A DNA stretch of 64,000 bases from Pseudomonas sp. C2B4 (GCF_013359695.1 NZ_JABFMU010000032.1:1-64000); one strand, 5' to 3'; positions 28,220 through 37,735 are shown, numbered from the stretch's first letter. The notes: generated by a model not told the origin, from the letters alone. Numbers and translations: made by a program.

Positions 28220-30784
28220 ATGCGTATAGACCGTTTAACCAGCAAATTGCAGTTAGCGTTGTCCGATGCCCAATCCCTGGCCGTCGGTCTCGATCATCCC
28301 GCCATAGAGCCAGCACACTTGATGCAGGCCCTGCTCGAACAGCAAGGCGGCTCAATCAAGCCTCTGTTGATGCAGGTGGGCTTCGACGTCAACAGCCTGC
28401 GTAAAGAGCTGACCAAAGAGCTCGACCAGCTGCCGAAAATCCAGAACCCGACCGGTGACGTCAACATGTCACAGGATCTGGCGCGCCTGCTCAATCAGGC
28501 CGATCGCCTGGCCCAGCAGAAGGGCGACCAATTCATTTCCAGCGAGCTGGTATTGCTCGCCGCCATGGACGAGAACAGCAAGCTCGGCAAGCTGTTGCTC
28601 GGTCAGGGCGTCAGTAAGAAAGCCCTGGAAAACGCGATCAACAACCTGCGTGGTGGTGAGGCCGTCAACGACCCTAACCACGAAGAGGCTCGCCAGGCCC
28701 TGGATAAGTACACCGTTGACCTGACCAAGCGCGCCGAAGACGGCAAGCTCGATCCGGTGATCGGTCGTGACGATGAGATTCGCCGGACCATTCAGGTGCT
28801 GCAACGCCGCACCAAGAACAACCCGGTGCTGATCGGTGAGCCCGGTGTCGGTAAAACCGCCATCGCCGAAGGGCTGGCCCAGCGCATCATCAACGGTGAA
28901 GTGCCCGATGGCCTGAAAGGCAAGCGCCTGTTGTCCCTGGACATGGGGGCACTGATCGCCGGTGCCAAGTATCGCGGCGAGTTCGAAGAACGGCTGAAAG
29001 CGCTGCTCAATGAGCTGTCGAAGCAGGAAGGGCAGATCATTCTGTTCATCGACGAGCTGCACACCATGGTCGGCGCCGGCAAAGGCGAAGGCTCGATGGA
29101 TGCGGGCAACATGCTCAAGCCAGCCCTGGCGCGTGGTGAATTGCATTGCGTCGGTGCGACCACGCTCAACGAGTACCGCCAATACATAGAGAAGGATGCG
29201 GCCCTCGAACGGCGCTTCCAGAAAGTATTGGTGGATGAGCCTAGCGAAGAAGACACTATCGCCATCCTGCGTGGCCTGAAGGAGCGCTACGAGGTTCACC
29301 ACAGGGTGGCGATCACCGACGGTGCGATCATCGCGGCAGCCAAGCTCAGCCATCGCTACATCACGGATCGTCAGTTGCCGGACAAGGCCATCGACCTGAT
29401 CGATGAAGCCGCCAGCCGCATCCGCATGGAAATCGACTCCAAGCCGGAAGTGCTGGACCGTCTGGAGCGTCGCCTGATTCAGCTGAAGGTGGAATCCCAG
29501 GCACTGAAGAAAGAAAGCGACGACGCGGCGAAGAAGCGTCTGGAAAAATTGCAGGAAGAAATTGCTCGTCATGAGCGTGAGTATTCGGATCTCGAAGAGA
29601 TCTGGAACTCGGAAAAAGCCGAGGTTCAGGGTTCGGCGCAGATCCAGCAGAAAATCGAACAGTCCCGTCAGGAACTGGAAGCGGCCCGTCGAAAAGGCGA
29701 TCTGAACCGCATGGCCGAGCTGCAGTATGGGGTTATCCCGGATCTGGAGCGCAGCCTGCAAATGGTCGACCAGCACGGTAAAAGCGAAAACCAGTTGCTG
29801 CGCAGCAAGGTGACTGAAGAAGAGATCGCCGAAGTGGTTTCGAAGTGGACCGGTATTCCGGTTTCGAAGATGCTCGAAGGCGAGCGCGAAAAACTGATGA
29901 AGATGGAAAGCCTGTTGCACCAGCGTGTGATCGGCCAGGAAGAAGCGGTCGTGGCGGTGTCCAACGCGGTGCGGCGTTCCCGTGCCGGATTGGCCGACCC
30001 GAATCGGCCGAGCGGTTCGTTCATGTTCCTCGGCCCGACCGGTGTCGGTAAAACCGAGCTGTGCAAGGCACTGGCCGAGTTCCTCTTCGATACCGAAGAG
30101 GCGATGGTGCGCATCGACATGTCCGAGTTCATGGAGAAACATTCCGTGGCTCGCTTGATTGGCGCGCCACCGGGCTATGTCGGCTACGAAGAGGGCGGTT
30201 ACCTGACCGAGGCGGTGCGTCGCAAGCCTTATTCGGTGATCCTGCTGGACGAAGTCGAGAAGGCGCACCCGGATGTGTTCAACGTGTTGCTGCAAGTGCT
30301 GGAGGACGGCCGACTGACCGACAGCCATGGCCGTACGGTGGATTTCAAGAACACCGTGATTGTCATGACGTCCAACCTGGGGTCGGTGCAGATCCAGGAA
30401 CTGGTCGGGGATCGTGAAGCCCAGCGTGCGGCGGTCATGGACGCGATTTCTTCGCACTTCCGGCCGGAGTTCATCAACCGGGTCGACGAAGTGGTGATCT
30501 TCGAGCCATTGGCGCGGGATCAGATCGCCGGCATTACCGAAATCCAGTTGGGTCGCCTGCGCAGTCGTCTCACCGAGCGGGAACTGAAGCTGGAGTTGAG
30601 CCCTGAGGCCATGGATAAGCTGATCGCGGTTGGGTATGACCCGGTGTATGGCGCAAGACCGCTCAAGCGAGCGATCCAGCGCTGGATCGAAAACCCGCTG
30701 GCACAGCTGATTCTCTCGGGCCGATTCATGCCGGGAGATACCGCCAAGGGAACTGTGGAAAACGACGAGATCGTTTTCAACTGA
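28220..30784 (+). CDS. clpB: ATP-dependent disaggregase ClpB
   Basis: An 854-residue AAA+ hexameric chaperone that pulls proteins out of aggregates together with DnaK. Order: N domain (1-145), NBD1 with Walker A GEPGVGKT at 206-213, coiled-coil M domain (about 410-525, very charged), NBD2 with Walker A GPTGVGKT at 605-612 and a small C-terminal domain. All motifs are intact and the length is normal. AAGGAAGGTG precedes the ATG. Expression should be heat-induced from the sigma-32 promoter at 28120. Confidence 0.98.
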   Translation: MRIDRLTSKLQLALSDAQSLAVGLDHPAIEPAHLMQALLEQQGGSIKPLLMQVGFDVNSLRKELTKELDQLPKIQNPTGDVNMSQDLARLLNQADRLAQQKGDQFISSELVLLAAMDENSKLGKLLLGQGVSKKALENAINNLRGGEAVNDPNHEEARQALDKYTVDLTKRAEDGKLDPVIGRDDEIRRTIQVLQRRTKNNPVLIGEPGVGKTAIAEGLAQRIINGEVPDGLKGKRLLSLDMGALIAGAKYRGEFEERLKALLNELSKQEGQIILFIDELHTMVGAGKGEGSMDAGNMLKPALARGELHCVGATTLNEYRQYIEKDAALERRFQKVLVDEPSEEDTIAILRGLKERYEVHHRVAITDGAIIAAAKLSHRYITDRQLPDKAIDLIDEAASRIRMEIDSKPEVLDRLERRLIQLKVESQALKKESDDAAKKRLEKLQEEIARHEREYSDLEEIWNSEKAEVQGSAQIQQKIEQSRQELEAARRKGDLNRMAELQYGVIPDLERSLQMVDQHGKSENQLLRSKVTEEEIAEVVSKWTGIPVSKMLEGEREKLMKMESLLHQRVIGQEEAVVAVSNAVRRSRAGLADPNRPSGSFMFLGPTGVGKTELCKALAEFLFDTEEAMVRIDMSEFMEKHSVARLIGAPPGYVGYEEGGYLTEAVRRKPYSVILLDEVEKAHPDVFNVLLQVLEDGRLTDSHGRTVDFKNTVIVMTSNLGSVQIQELVGDREAQRAAVMDAISSHFRPEFINRVDEVVIFEPLARDQIAGITEIQLGRLRSRLTERELKLELSPEAMDKLIAVGYDPVYGARPLKRAIQRWIENPLAQLILSGRFMPGDTAKGTVENDEIVFN

Positions 30785-30807
30785 GCCCAAACGGCAGCTC
30801 AAAAATG

Positions 30808-30835
30808 AAGGCCTCGCATTGCGAGGCCTTTTTTT
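30808..30835 (+). terminator. Terminator of clpB
   Basis: AAGGCCTCGC, loop ATT, GCGAGGCC, T run, 24 bases after the clpB stop. Confidence 0.9.
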
Positions 30836-30845
30836 CGTCAGGTTG

Positions 30846-30923
30846 TTGAACTCAAAGGAAAATGCTTGTAAAGTGCGCCCCGCAGTAAGTCACCCGGTAG
30901 GGTTTCTGCTCCCCAAGCAGGAA
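30846..30923 (+). other. Possible decayed stable-RNA gene: promoter plus tRNA-like hairpin
   Basis: TTGAAC and TAAAGT lie 17 bases apart (30846-30874), followed by a GCGCCCC discriminator typical of stable-RNA promoters. Behind it is a D-arm-like stretch (AGTCACCCGGTAGGG) and a hairpin at 30903-30923 (TTCTGC, 7-base loop TCCCCAA, GCAGGAA) that resembles an anticodon arm. There is no T-arm and no U at position 33, so a working tRNA is excluded. It may be a tRNA remnant or an untested small RNA. Confidence 0.3.
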
Positions 30924-30968
30924 TCTGAAATAAGTTGCAAATCATTAACTTGAAAGCAATTTAGGGGG

Positions 30969-30996
30969 TTGACAGAGGTGCTTAAGATTGTAGAAT
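30969..30996 (+). promoter_or_regulatory. sigma-70 promoter of the tRNA cluster
   Basis: A perfect TTGACA, 16 bases, TAGAAT, then GC-rich AGCGCGCCT, a stringently controlled stable-RNA promoter. The transcript would start near 31003, about 80 bases before tRNA-Asn. Confidence 0.85.
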
Positions 30997-31084
30997 AGCG
31001 CGCCTCAGACACACGAACGCAGCGATGCGAACGAGTCGAAGAGAACGCAGTAAAGCTTCACCGTTGTAAATTGAAATATGTAGT

Positions 31085-31160
31085 TCCGTGATAGCTCAGT
31101 CGGTAGAGCAAATGACTGTTAATCATTGGGTCCCAGGTTCGAGTCCTGGTCACGGAGCCA
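31085..31160 (+). tRNA. tRNA-Asn (GTT)
   Basis: A 76-base cloverleaf with encoded CCA. Acceptor TCCGTGA pairs with TCACGGA; the anticodon loop CTGTTAA gives GTT (asparagine); the T-arm is GGTTCGAGTCC. Confidence 0.97.
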
Positions 31161-31169
31161 ATTTCAAGC

Positions 31170-31246
31170 CGGGGTATAGCGCAGTCCGGTAGCGCGCCTG
31201 CTTTGGGAGCAGGATGTCAGGAGTTCGAATCCCCTTACCCCGACCA
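31170..31246 (+). tRNA. tRNA-Pro (TGG), copy 1
   Basis: A 77-base cloverleaf with encoded CCA. Acceptor CGGGGTA pairs with TACCCCG; the anticodon loop is TTTGGGA (TGG). Identical over its full length to the copy at 31421. Confidence 0.97.
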
Positions 31247-31251
31247 TATTT

Positions 31252-31327
31252 GGGTCGTTAGCTCAGTTGGTAGAGCAGTTGGCTTTTAACCAATTGGTCG
31301 TAGGTTCGAATCCCACACGACCCACCA
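31252..31327 (+). tRNA. tRNA-Lys (TTT)
   Basis: A 76-base cloverleaf with encoded CCA. Acceptor GGGTCGT pairs with ACGACCC; the anticodon loop CTTTTAA gives TTT (lysine). Confidence 0.97.
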
Positions 31328-31389
31328 TTTTTGAAACCAGCTCGCTGGAATCGAATCTTAAGATCAGACGCCAAAAGCTCTGTTCGCAG

Positions 31390-31418
31390 AAGGCGCCTTT
31401 CGAAGGTGCCTTTTTTTT
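31390..31418 (+). terminator. Terminator between tRNA-Lys and tRNA-Pro copy 2
   Basis: AAGGCGCCTT, loop TCG, AAGGTGCC, T run of eight. It ends the Asn-Pro-Lys transcript just two bases before the second tRNA-Pro. Confidence 0.85.
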
Positions 31419-31420
31419 AC

Positions 31421-31497
31421 CGGGGTATAGCGCAGTCCGGTAGCGCGCCTGCTTTGGGAGCAGGATGTCAGGAGTTCGAATCCCCTTACCCCGACCA
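31421..31497 (+). tRNA. tRNA-Pro (TGG), copy 2
   Basis: All 77 bases match the copy at 31170. It starts two bases after a strong terminator, and no clear promoter of its own is visible between 31328 and 31420. A weak TTGAAA ... AATCTT at 31331-31359 lies upstream of that terminator. Expression may depend on read-through. Confidence 0.95.
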
Positions 31498-31501
31498 TAC
31501 T

Positions 31502-31538
31502 AAAAATCCTCGTATCGAAAGATACGGGGATTTTTTTT
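31502..31538 (+). terminator. Terminator after tRNA-Pro copy 2
   Basis: AAAATCCTCGTATC, loop GAAA, GATACGGGGATTTT, T run. Confidence 0.88.
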
Positions 31539-31642
31539 GCCTTCAAAAAAAGCAGATCACTTCAGTCATCGTACAACTTGCCGATAACGAGCTGTCGGGG
31601 CAAAGCCCTCCACTCAAGCCCATAAAAACAAAGGCGCTCGTT

Positions 31643-33268
31643 ATGTTTCTTCGTCAGTTGAATATTGCCCCCCGTGCCGCATTGGGATTTGCCTTGATCG
31701 CGGTGCTCGTGGCGCTGCTCGGAATCTTCGCCCTGGGGCAAATGTCGAGTATTCGCGAAAGCGAGGTGGCGGTGGAAAAGCAATGGCTGCCGAGCATTCG
31801 CGGTGGTGACGAGATCCGCGAAATCATGCTGCGCATTCGCACCATTTCCCTGCGCATGGCGCTGGACCAGGATCCGAAGAACATCGCGCAATACCGCAGC
31901 CAGATGGATACCCGGGACAAGGAACTGAGCGAAAAAATTGCCGCTTACGACAAGTTGGTGACCACGGCTGAAGGCAAGGCGTTGTACGACCAATTCAAAA
32001 ATACCTTTACGGCGTATCGCGCCGGCATTGCCCAATCGTTCACCCTGGCCGAACAAGGGCGCCGCGACGAACTGACCAAGCTGTTGCTGGTAGACATGAA
32101 AACCGTGGTCGACGGCTCCGGCAAGCAACTCAATGACCTCGCGGAGCTGTTCACCCAGCAAGTCACGGCTGAAAGCGCGAAATCCAAAGATCACTACGAA
32201 ACGTCACGCACAATCGTCAGCCTGTTTATCATCCTCGCGGCCTTGGCAACTGTGGCTCTGGCCATGCTGCTGACCCGTAGCATCGTGCGTCCGCTGAGTG
32301 AGGCGGTGACCGCTGCGGAGCACGTGGCTCAGGGTGACCTGACGCGTCCGATCGAAACCCACGGTAATGACGAAGTCAGCCGTTTGCTCAAGGCGTTGGC
32401 CGCCATGCAGCAGAACCTGCGGGAAACCCTGCAGGGAATCAGCGGTTCCGCCACGCAATTGGCGACCGCAGCGGATGAGCTGAACGCCGTCACCCTCGAT
32501 AGCACTCAGGGGCTGCAACAACAGAACAACGAGATTGAGCAGGCGGCCACGGCAGTCAATGAAATGACCACGGCCGTGGAAGAGGTCGCACGCAACGCAG
32601 TCTCCACCTCCGACGCTACCCGCCAGTCCAGTGAATCGGCCCACCTGGGGCAGGAGCGGGTCAGCGAAACGGCCAGTGCCATCAGCTCACTGGCCCATGA
32701 CGTGCAAAGCACTGGGGAATTGGTGCGGTCCCTGGCCAATCAGTCCCAGGATATTGGCAAGGTGCTGGATGTGATTCGGGCCATTGCCGAGCAAACCAAC
32801 CTGCTGGCCCTCAACGCGGCCATCGAAGCGGCGCGGGCGGGGGAGAGTGGTCGTGGATTCGCCGTGGTGGCCGATGAAGTGCGGGCCTTGGCGTATCGCA
32901 CGCAGCAATCGACCCAGGAGATCGAGCAAATGGTGCAAGGCATGCGCAACGGTTCGAGCCTGGCCCTCGATGCCATGAACGCCAGCGCTTCCCGTGCGGC
33001 CAGCACCCTGGTCCTGGCCGAGCGCGCAGGCGAGGCCCTGCAAACCATCACGGCGTCCGTGCATGAAATTCACGAGCGAAACCTGGTGATCGCCAGTGCG
33101 GCGGAGGAGCAGGCGCAAGTGGCCCGCGAGGTTGATCGCAACCTGGTGAACATTCGTGATTTGTCGGTGCGTTCGGCTGCCGGCGCCGATCAGACCAGTG
33201 CCTCGAGCCATGAACTGTCGCAACTGGCCAATGCGTTGCAGGGGATGGTGCGGCGGTTTCGGGTTTAA
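31643..33268 (+). CDS. Methyl-accepting chemotaxis protein
   Basis: A 541-residue chemoreceptor. TM1 is near residues 10-31. A four-helix-bundle periplasmic sensor (about 32-185) follows, then TM2 (about 190-212), a HAMP domain and a cytoplasmic signalling coil with the hairpin tip [14 protein letters not shown] from residue 387. The reading frame is open back to 31331 through the second tRNA-Pro, so the start at 31643 (AAGG nine bases upstream) was chosen. The ligand cannot be told. A stand-alone receptor with no che genes nearby. Confidence 0.92.
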   Translation: MFLRQLNIAPRAALGFALIAVLVALLGIFALGQMSSIRESEVAVEKQWLPSIRGGDEIREIMLRIRTISLRMALDQDPKNIAQYRSQMDTRDKELSEKIAAYDKLVTTAEGKALYDQFKNTFTAYRAGIAQSFTLAEQGRRDELTKLLLVDMKTVVDGSGKQLNDLAELFTQQVTAESAKSKDHYETSRTIVSLFIILAALATVALAMLLTRSIVRPLSEAVTAAEHVAQGDLTRPIETHGNDEVSRLLKALAAMQQNLRETLQGISGSATQLATAADELNAVTLDSTQGLQQQNNEIEQAATAVNEMTTAVEEVARNAVSTSDATRQSSESAHLGQERVSETASAISSLAHDVQSTGELVRSLANQSQDIGKVLDVIRAIAEQTNLLALNAAIEAARAGESGRGFAVVADEVRALAYRTQQSTQEIEQMVQGMRNGSSLALDAMNASASRAASTLVLAERAGEALQTITASVHEIHERNLVIASAAEEQAQVAREVDRNLVNIRDLSVRSAAGADQTSASSHELSQLANALQGMVRRFRV

Positions 33269-33285
33269 ATTCGACAGATAAAAAA

Positions 33286-33375
33286 TGTGGGAGCGAGCCT
33301 GCTCGCGAAGGCGGCCGTCCAGTCGACATCAATGTCGCCTGAAGGACCGCTTTCGCGAGCAGGCTCGCTCCCACA
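33286..33375. repeat. REP doublet (REPIN)
   Basis: Arms TGTGGGAGCGAGCCTGCTCG and CGAGCAGGCTCGCTCCCACA, between the convergent chemoreceptor and ndh genes. Confidence 0.92.
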
Positions 33376-33387
33376 AGGCTTTTTACA

Positions 33388-34686
33388 TCAGTGCAACTTG
33401 AGTCGTGGCTCGGTGCCACGCCCGATCTTGCTGCCCAGCATCAGCATCGCCGTGCGGAACGGCCCGTACAGCGCCATCTGGTGCATGCGGTACAGCGACA
33501 CGTAAAACATCCGCGCCAGCCACCCCTCGAGCATCACACTGCCGGTGAGGTTACCCATCAAGTTACCCACAGCCGAAAAACGCGACAGCGAGATCAGCGA
33601 GCCGTAGTCGGTGTACTTATACGCAGGCAATGCCTTGCCTTCGATGCGCAGCTTCAGCGATTTGGCCAGGAGCGATGCCTGTTGATGCGCCGCCTGGGCC
33701 CGTGGCGGTACGTTGCGATCAGAGCCCGGCTGCGGGCAGGCCGCACAGTCACCGAAAGCGAAGATGTTCTCGTCGCGGGTGGTTTGCAGGGTCGGCAGCA
33801 CTTGCAGCTGGTTGATGCGGTTGGTTTCCAGGCCATCGATGTCCTTGAGGAACCCCGGTGCGCGGATGCCTGCCGCCCAGACTTTCAGGCTGGCGTTGAT
33901 GACTTTGCCGTCGGCGGTGATCAAGGCATCGGCCGTCACTTCGCTGACCGCTGCATTGGTCATGACGTTGACCCCGAGTTTCTCCAGGGTTTTATGCACA
34001 GGTCCGCCGATACGTTCCGGCAGGGCGGGCAGTACTCGTGGTCCGGCCTCGATCAGGGTGATGTGCATGTTTTCCGGTTTGATCCGGTCCAGGCCATAGG
34101 CCGCCAGTTCATGGGCCGCATTGTGCAACTCGGCGGCCAGTTCGACCCCGGTGGCACCGGCGCCGACGATGGCCACGCTGATTTGTTCGACCTGATCGTT
34201 TTGCCCGGCGTGGGCGCGCAGGTAGTGGTTGAGCAATTGCTGATGGAAGCGCTCAGCCTGTTTGCGGGTGTCGAGGAACAGGCAGTGCTGTGCAGCGCCC
34301 TGGGTACCGAAATCGTTGGTGGTGCTGCCGACGGAGATCACCAGCGAGTCATAAGGCACTTCCCGTGCTGGCACCAGCTCCAGGCCGGCTTCGTCATAGG
34401 TGGCGGCCAGCTGGATTTTCTTCTGCGCGCGATCGAGCCCGCTCATGCGCCCCAGCTGGAACTCGAAGTGGTTCCATTTCGCCTGGGCAACATAGTTGAG
34501 TTCGTCTTCGGAAGAGTTCAGGGAACCGGCCGCCACTTCGTGTAACAGGGGTTTCCAGATGTGGGTCAGGTTCGCGTCGACCAGCATCACACTGGCCGTG
34601 CCGCGCTTGCCCAGAGTCTTACCCAGACGGGTAGCCAACTCCAGACCGCCGGCGCCGCCGCCAACGATGACAATACGATGAGTCAT
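33388..34686 (-). CDS. ndh: Type II NADH dehydrogenase (NDH-2)
   Basis: A 432-residue FAD-dependent, membrane-associated enzyme that passes electrons from NADH to ubiquinone without pumping protons. The first Rossmann motif is VIVGGGAGGLELA at residues 6-18; the second, for NADH, is VAIVGAGATGVELAAEL (around 165-180). The C-terminal region has an amphipathic stretch (GWLARMFYVSLYRMHQ) that should bind the membrane. Start 34686 (MTHRIVIVGGG) replaces a longer frame from 34722. The DUF3094 gene lies 60 bases upstream on the same strand. Confidence 0.93.
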   Translation of the reverse strand: MTHRIVIVGGGAGGLELATRLGKTLGKRGTASVMLVDANLTHIWKPLLHEVAAGSLNSSEDELNYVAQAKWNHFEFQLGRMSGLDRAQKKIQLAATYDEAGLELVPAREVPYDSLVISVGSTTNDFGTQGAAQHCLFLDTRKQAERFHQQLLNHYLRAHAGQNDQVEQISVAIVGAGATGVELAAELHNAAHELAAYGLDRIKPENMHITLIEAGPRVLPALPERIGGPVHKTLEKLGVNVMTNAAVSEVTADALITADGKVINASLKVWAAGIRAPGFLKDIDGLETNRINQLQVLPTLQTTRDENIFAFGDCAACPQPGSDRNVPPRAQAAHQQASLLAKSLKLRIEGKALPAYKYTDYGSLISLSRFSAVGNLMGNLTGSVMLEGWLARMFYVSLYRMHQMALYGPFRTAMLMLGSKIGRGTEPRLKLH

Positions 34687-34746
34687 GGGGATATCTCGCA
34701 AGGCTAAAAGAAATCGGTGCAATTACCCTCGCGAGCGCAATGCGGC

Positions 34747-34920
34747 TCATAGCGTCAGGTAACTGATAAGTCGGCTCAACAGGCCCAAACCAATGGTCAC
34801 TGCCAATACCAGTACCAGGAGCATCCACGGCCTGAAGGGCCGGCGCTCGACTCGGTGCTGGGACAACTGCAGGTACTCTTCGACATGCTTTTGGTCGTCG
34901 GGGTTCAGGCGGCTGGTCAT
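34747..34920 (-). CDS. DUF3094 small membrane protein
   Basis: A 57-residue protein read directly from the minus strand: MTSRLNPDDQKHVEEYLQLS, then a basic linker (HRVERRPFRPW) and one membrane helix (MLLVLVLAVTIGLGLLSRL). It matches the DUF3094 pattern found in pseudomonads; the function is unknown. It lies directly upstream of ndh on the same strand and could be co-transcribed with it. Confidence 0.82.
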   Translation of the reverse strand: MTSRLNPDDQKHVEEYLQLSQHRVERRPFRPWMLLVLVLAVTIGLGLLSRLISYLTL

Positions 34921-34971
34921 AAAGGCCTCGTCAGGTAGACGTTGCTGAATGTTTAGAAGCTACAGACTGAT

Positions 34972-35499
34972 TTAACGCACGTTGAACGGAGCATAGCCGC
35001 TGTCCGGAACAGGCTCGACGCTCACCGTGTCGTCCAGGCGAATGATGCCACTTTGTATCACCCGGGCGGTGATTCCGCCATGCCCGCGCACGGCCTGAAA
35101 GGTCCCGTGGCCGAGGTTGTTCTCCAGGCGCGCGCAAGGCTGGCACCAACCGGTGGTTTCAAAAATCGCCTGGCCAATCCGGAAGCGCCGGCCCTTGAGG
35201 CTGAATAAATTGATCCCACTGATAACGAGATTGCGCCGCAAATCTTCAGGCTTGACCGGTCTATCGTCCGGGCGCCCCATCAACGAATTGATGACCGCCA
35301 GGTGTTCCCACTGGATCAGCGTGACTTGCCGCGCATTGCGCGCACCGGGGCGGGCGTGATCGCCGGTCAAACCGACCTCCAGTCGTGCTTCCACGGCCTC
35401 CAGTTCGATCATTGACGAGCGGGATTGCGGTCGCACGCCGATCCAGCGAACGCGACCCTGTTGCGGTACTTCTGCAATCAATTCCTGCAATGGGCTCAC
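34972..35499 (-). CDS. MOSC-domain protein
   Basis: A 175-residue stand-alone MOSC domain, the C-terminal module of molybdenum-cofactor sulfurases. It shows GLTGDHAR, NLVISGINLFSL and the conserved cysteine motif GWCQPCARLE near residues 115-124, thought to carry sulfur or bind the cofactor. YiiM/YuaD-type relatives detoxify N-hydroxylated bases; that is only a possible role here. It starts with GTG and overlaps the upstream DUF1780 gene by four bases. Confidence 0.88.
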   Translation of the reverse strand: MSPLQELIAEVPQQGRVRWIGVRPQSRSSMIELEAVEARLEVGLTGDHARPGARNARQVTLIQWEHLAVINSLMGRPDDRPVKPEDLRRNLVISGINLFSLKGRRFRIGQAIFETTGWCQPCARLENNLGHGTFQAVRGHGGITARVIQSGIIRLDDTVSVEPVPDSGYAPFNVR

Positions 35500-36122
35500 A
35501 GGCTGATACCGACATCGAAAACGATGCTGCGGCCCAGGTTGCTGCGTAGAAAATCCGGTGCATCGGGATGGGCGAACAGCACCCGGGCGAAGGTCGGGCC
35601 TACCAGCGACAGCGAGCGCCAGCCCTGGCGCAAGTATTCGGTGGGCGGCGGGAAGTGGCTGTTGAGGTCCAGCACTTCGCGCTTGAGGCTGGCGAAGGCG
35701 ATGATGTCCAGTTCGCCCAGGTCCATGCCGCGTTCTTTGTAGTTATGCGCTTTTTTACGCAAGGTCGGCGCCAGTCGCAGCAGGAACTCATTGGCCGGGA
35801 TGCGCCGGGGCTTGGCCTCGCGCCGTACCAGTTGGCTGAGGGAGAACGCGCTGCGTCGGCGTTGCAGCTCGTCGCGCCATTCATCATTGAGGCGCCGACC
35901 CTCGTCGAGGACGAAGAACACCTCGAAACTGGCATCGCGAAACAGTACGTCCGGCGGCTCCCCGGCGGGGGCGAACTCATCGGCGCGATAAGGAATGTTC
36001 AAACCTTGCAGCAGGCGTTGGCACACCCACCGCTCCCGCTCCCATTTGCGGGCATTGGAAAGGAAGGCGTTGGCTTGCTCGGCCGCGATGGTCAGCAGGC
36101 GTAAATAATCTGAGTCATCCAT
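35496..36122 (-). CDS. DUF1780 protein
   Basis: A 208-residue soluble protein (MDDSDYLRLLTIAAEQANAF) rich in Arg and Glu, with the DUF1780 features WERERWVCQRLL and FEVFFVLDEGRRLNDEWR. No signal peptide and no membrane helix. Function is not established. The frame is open to 36200, but 36122 is the family start. Translation is coupled to the MOSC gene by an ATGA-type overlap. Confidence 0.85.
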   Translation of the reverse strand: MDDSDYLRLLTIAAEQANAFLSNARKWERERWVCQRLLQGLNIPYRADEFAPAGEPPDVLFRDASFEVFFVLDEGRRLNDEWRDELQRRRSAFSLSQLVRREAKPRRIPANEFLLRLAPTLRKKAHNYKERGMDLGELDIIAFASLKREVLDLNSHFPPPTEYLRQGWRSLSLVGPTFARVLFAHPDAPDFLRSNLGRSIVFDVGISL

Positions 36123-36239
36123 AGGCCCAAGCTTAGCGCTCAAATGTGATCGCAAAGAAAACAGTTTGTCGGAGAGCGGCAAAAGCCACCAGGGCAACAC
36201 CGCCTCACCGATCCTCGTCCCGCGCCCGGTTCAGGGCAT

Positions 36240-36275
36240 TGCACAAAACGGATAGCGATCTGCGCCACGCGGATA
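36240..36275 (+). promoter_or_regulatory. BenR/XylS-type operator: two direct repeats
   Basis: TGCACAAAACGGATA at 36240-36254 and TGCGCCACGCGGATA at 36261-36275 fit the XylS/BenR half-site TGCA-N6-GGNTA. They repeat with a 21-base period (15-base sites, 6-base spacer), exactly as in the Pm promoter, and end next to a -35-like TTGGCC. BenR with benzoate would activate benK from here. Confidence 0.8.
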
Positions 36276-36367
36276 TTGGCCCGTGCCTGTCGTCATTACC
36301 CTCGGCAGTACGGGACGTTCGCCGCATTTGCGAGCTTCTTAAATAACAACAACAAGAGATAGATGCC

Positions 36368-37735
36368 ATGCGCAAGATCGACGTACATGAGGTTATCGAC
36401 AACGCACGTTTCAACCGCTTTCACTGGATGGTGCTGTTCTGGTGTGCCCTGATCATCATCTTCGACGGTTACGATCTGGTGATCTACGGCGTGGTTTTGC
36501 CGATGTTGATGAAGGAGTGGGGGCTCAGTCCTCTGCAAGCCGGGGCGCTGGGCAGTTATGCATTGTTCGGCATGATGTTCGGTGCACTGTTCTTCGGGCC
36601 GCTGTCAGACAAGATCGGTCGAAAAAAAGCCATCACGATCTGCGTGATGCTCTTCAGCGGTTTCACCGTGCTCAATGGTTTCGCCAGAAACCCCACTGAG
36701 TTTGGCATCTGCCGCTTCATTGCCGGCCTGGGTATCGGCGGCGTGATGCCTAACGTCGTGGCGCTGATGAACGAATACGCGCCGAAGAAAATCCGCAGCA
36801 CCCTGGTGGCGATCATGTTCAGCGGTTACTCGGTGGGTGGCATGCTCTCCGCCGGGCTGGGCATCGTGTTGATCCCGAGTTTCGGCTGGCAATCGGTGTT
36901 TTACGTCGCGGTGCTGCCGTTGCTGTTGTTGCCGTTGATCATGTATTTCCTGCCCGAATCGGTGGGCTTCATGCTGCGCCAAGGGCGCAATGAAGAGGCA
37001 CGCAACATTCTTCAAAGGGTCGATCCGGCGTACATCGCGCAAGCCGACGATCAATTGCACATGAGCGAAGTGAAAGGCACCGGCACCCCGGTACTGCAAC
37101 TGTTTCGCGAGGGGCGGGCGCTGCGCACGCTGATGCTGTGGCTGGCATTTTTCTGCTGCCTGCTGATGGTCTACGCCTTGAGTTCCTGGCTGCCGAAACT
37201 GATGGCCAACGCCGGTTACAGCCTGGGTTCGAGCCTTTCGTTCCTGCTGGTGCTGAACTTCGGGGCAATCTTCGGCGCGGTCGGCGGTGGTGTGCTGGGT
37301 GACAAGCTCAACTTGCCGCGCGTGTTGTCGGTGTTCTTCGCCATGGCAGCCGTTTCGATCACCCTGCTGGGCTTCAATAGCCCGATGCCGGTGTTGTACC
37401 TGCTGATCGCCATCGCCGGTGCGACCACCATCGGTTCGCAGATTCTGTTGTATGCCTGCGCCGCGCAGTTCTACTCCATGACCATTCGATCCACCGGTCT
37501 GGGCTGGGCTTCGGGCATCGGGCGCAACGGGGCCATCGTTGGGCCTTTGCTGGGCGGTGCCTTGCTGGGTATCAGCCTGCCGCTGCAACTGAACTTCATG
37601 GCGTTTGCCTTGCCGGGTGCGGTAGCCGCCATCGCCATGACCGTGTTCGCCATCAGCAGTCGGCGCAGCGCCCGGCAACAGCGATCCATGTCGCAACAGG
37701 GATCGCCTGACGGGGCTGTTGGCGAGGCCTCATGA
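36368..37735 (+). CDS. benK: Benzoate/aromatic acid:H+ symporter BenK (MFS)
   Basis: A 455-residue major-facilitator transporter of the aromatic acid:H+ symporter family, with about 12 hydrophobic segments. The family motif DGYDLVIYGVVLP in TM1 carries the aspartates needed for transport, and the loop 2-3 motif GPLSDKIGRKK is intact. The N-terminus MRKIDVHEVIDNARF is BenK-like, not PcaK-like. The 4-base overlap with benE, the porin downstream and the BenR sites upstream all support benzoate as substrate. Confidence 0.92.
   Translation: MRKIDVHEVIDNARFNRFHWMVLFWCALIIIFDGYDLVIYGVVLPMLMKEWGLSPLQAGALGSYALFGMMFGALFFGPLSDKIGRKKAITICVMLFSGFTVLNGFARNPTEFGICRFIAGLGIGGVMPNVVALMNEYAPKKIRSTLVAIMFSGYSVGGMLSAGLGIVLIPSFGWQSVFYVAVLPLLLLPLIMYFLPESVGFMLRQGRNEEARNILQRVDPAYIAQADDQLHMSEVKGTGTPVLQLFREGRALRTLMLWLAFFCCLLMVYALSSWLPKLMANAGYSLGSSLSFLLVLNFGAIFGAVGGGVLGDKLNLPRVLSVFFAMAAVSITLLGFNSPMPVLYLLIAIAGATTIGSQILLYACAAQFYSMTIRSTGLGWASGIGRNGAIVGPLLGGALLGISLPLQLNFMAFALPGAVAAIAMTVFAISSRRSARQQRSMSQQGSPDGAVGEAS

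Noticed and set aside
28469-30802. 777-codon frame antisense to clpB
   Set aside because: Shadow frame with no domain; runs into the clpB terminator.
30903-30923. Functional tRNA-Gly (CCC)
   Set aside because: No T-arm or acceptor stem, and the residue before the anticodon is C in place of the invariant U.
31331-31642. Open frame extending the chemoreceptor N-terminus by 104 codons
   Set aside because: It reads through the second tRNA-Pro and a terminator; the chemoreceptor has a proper start with TM1 at 31643.
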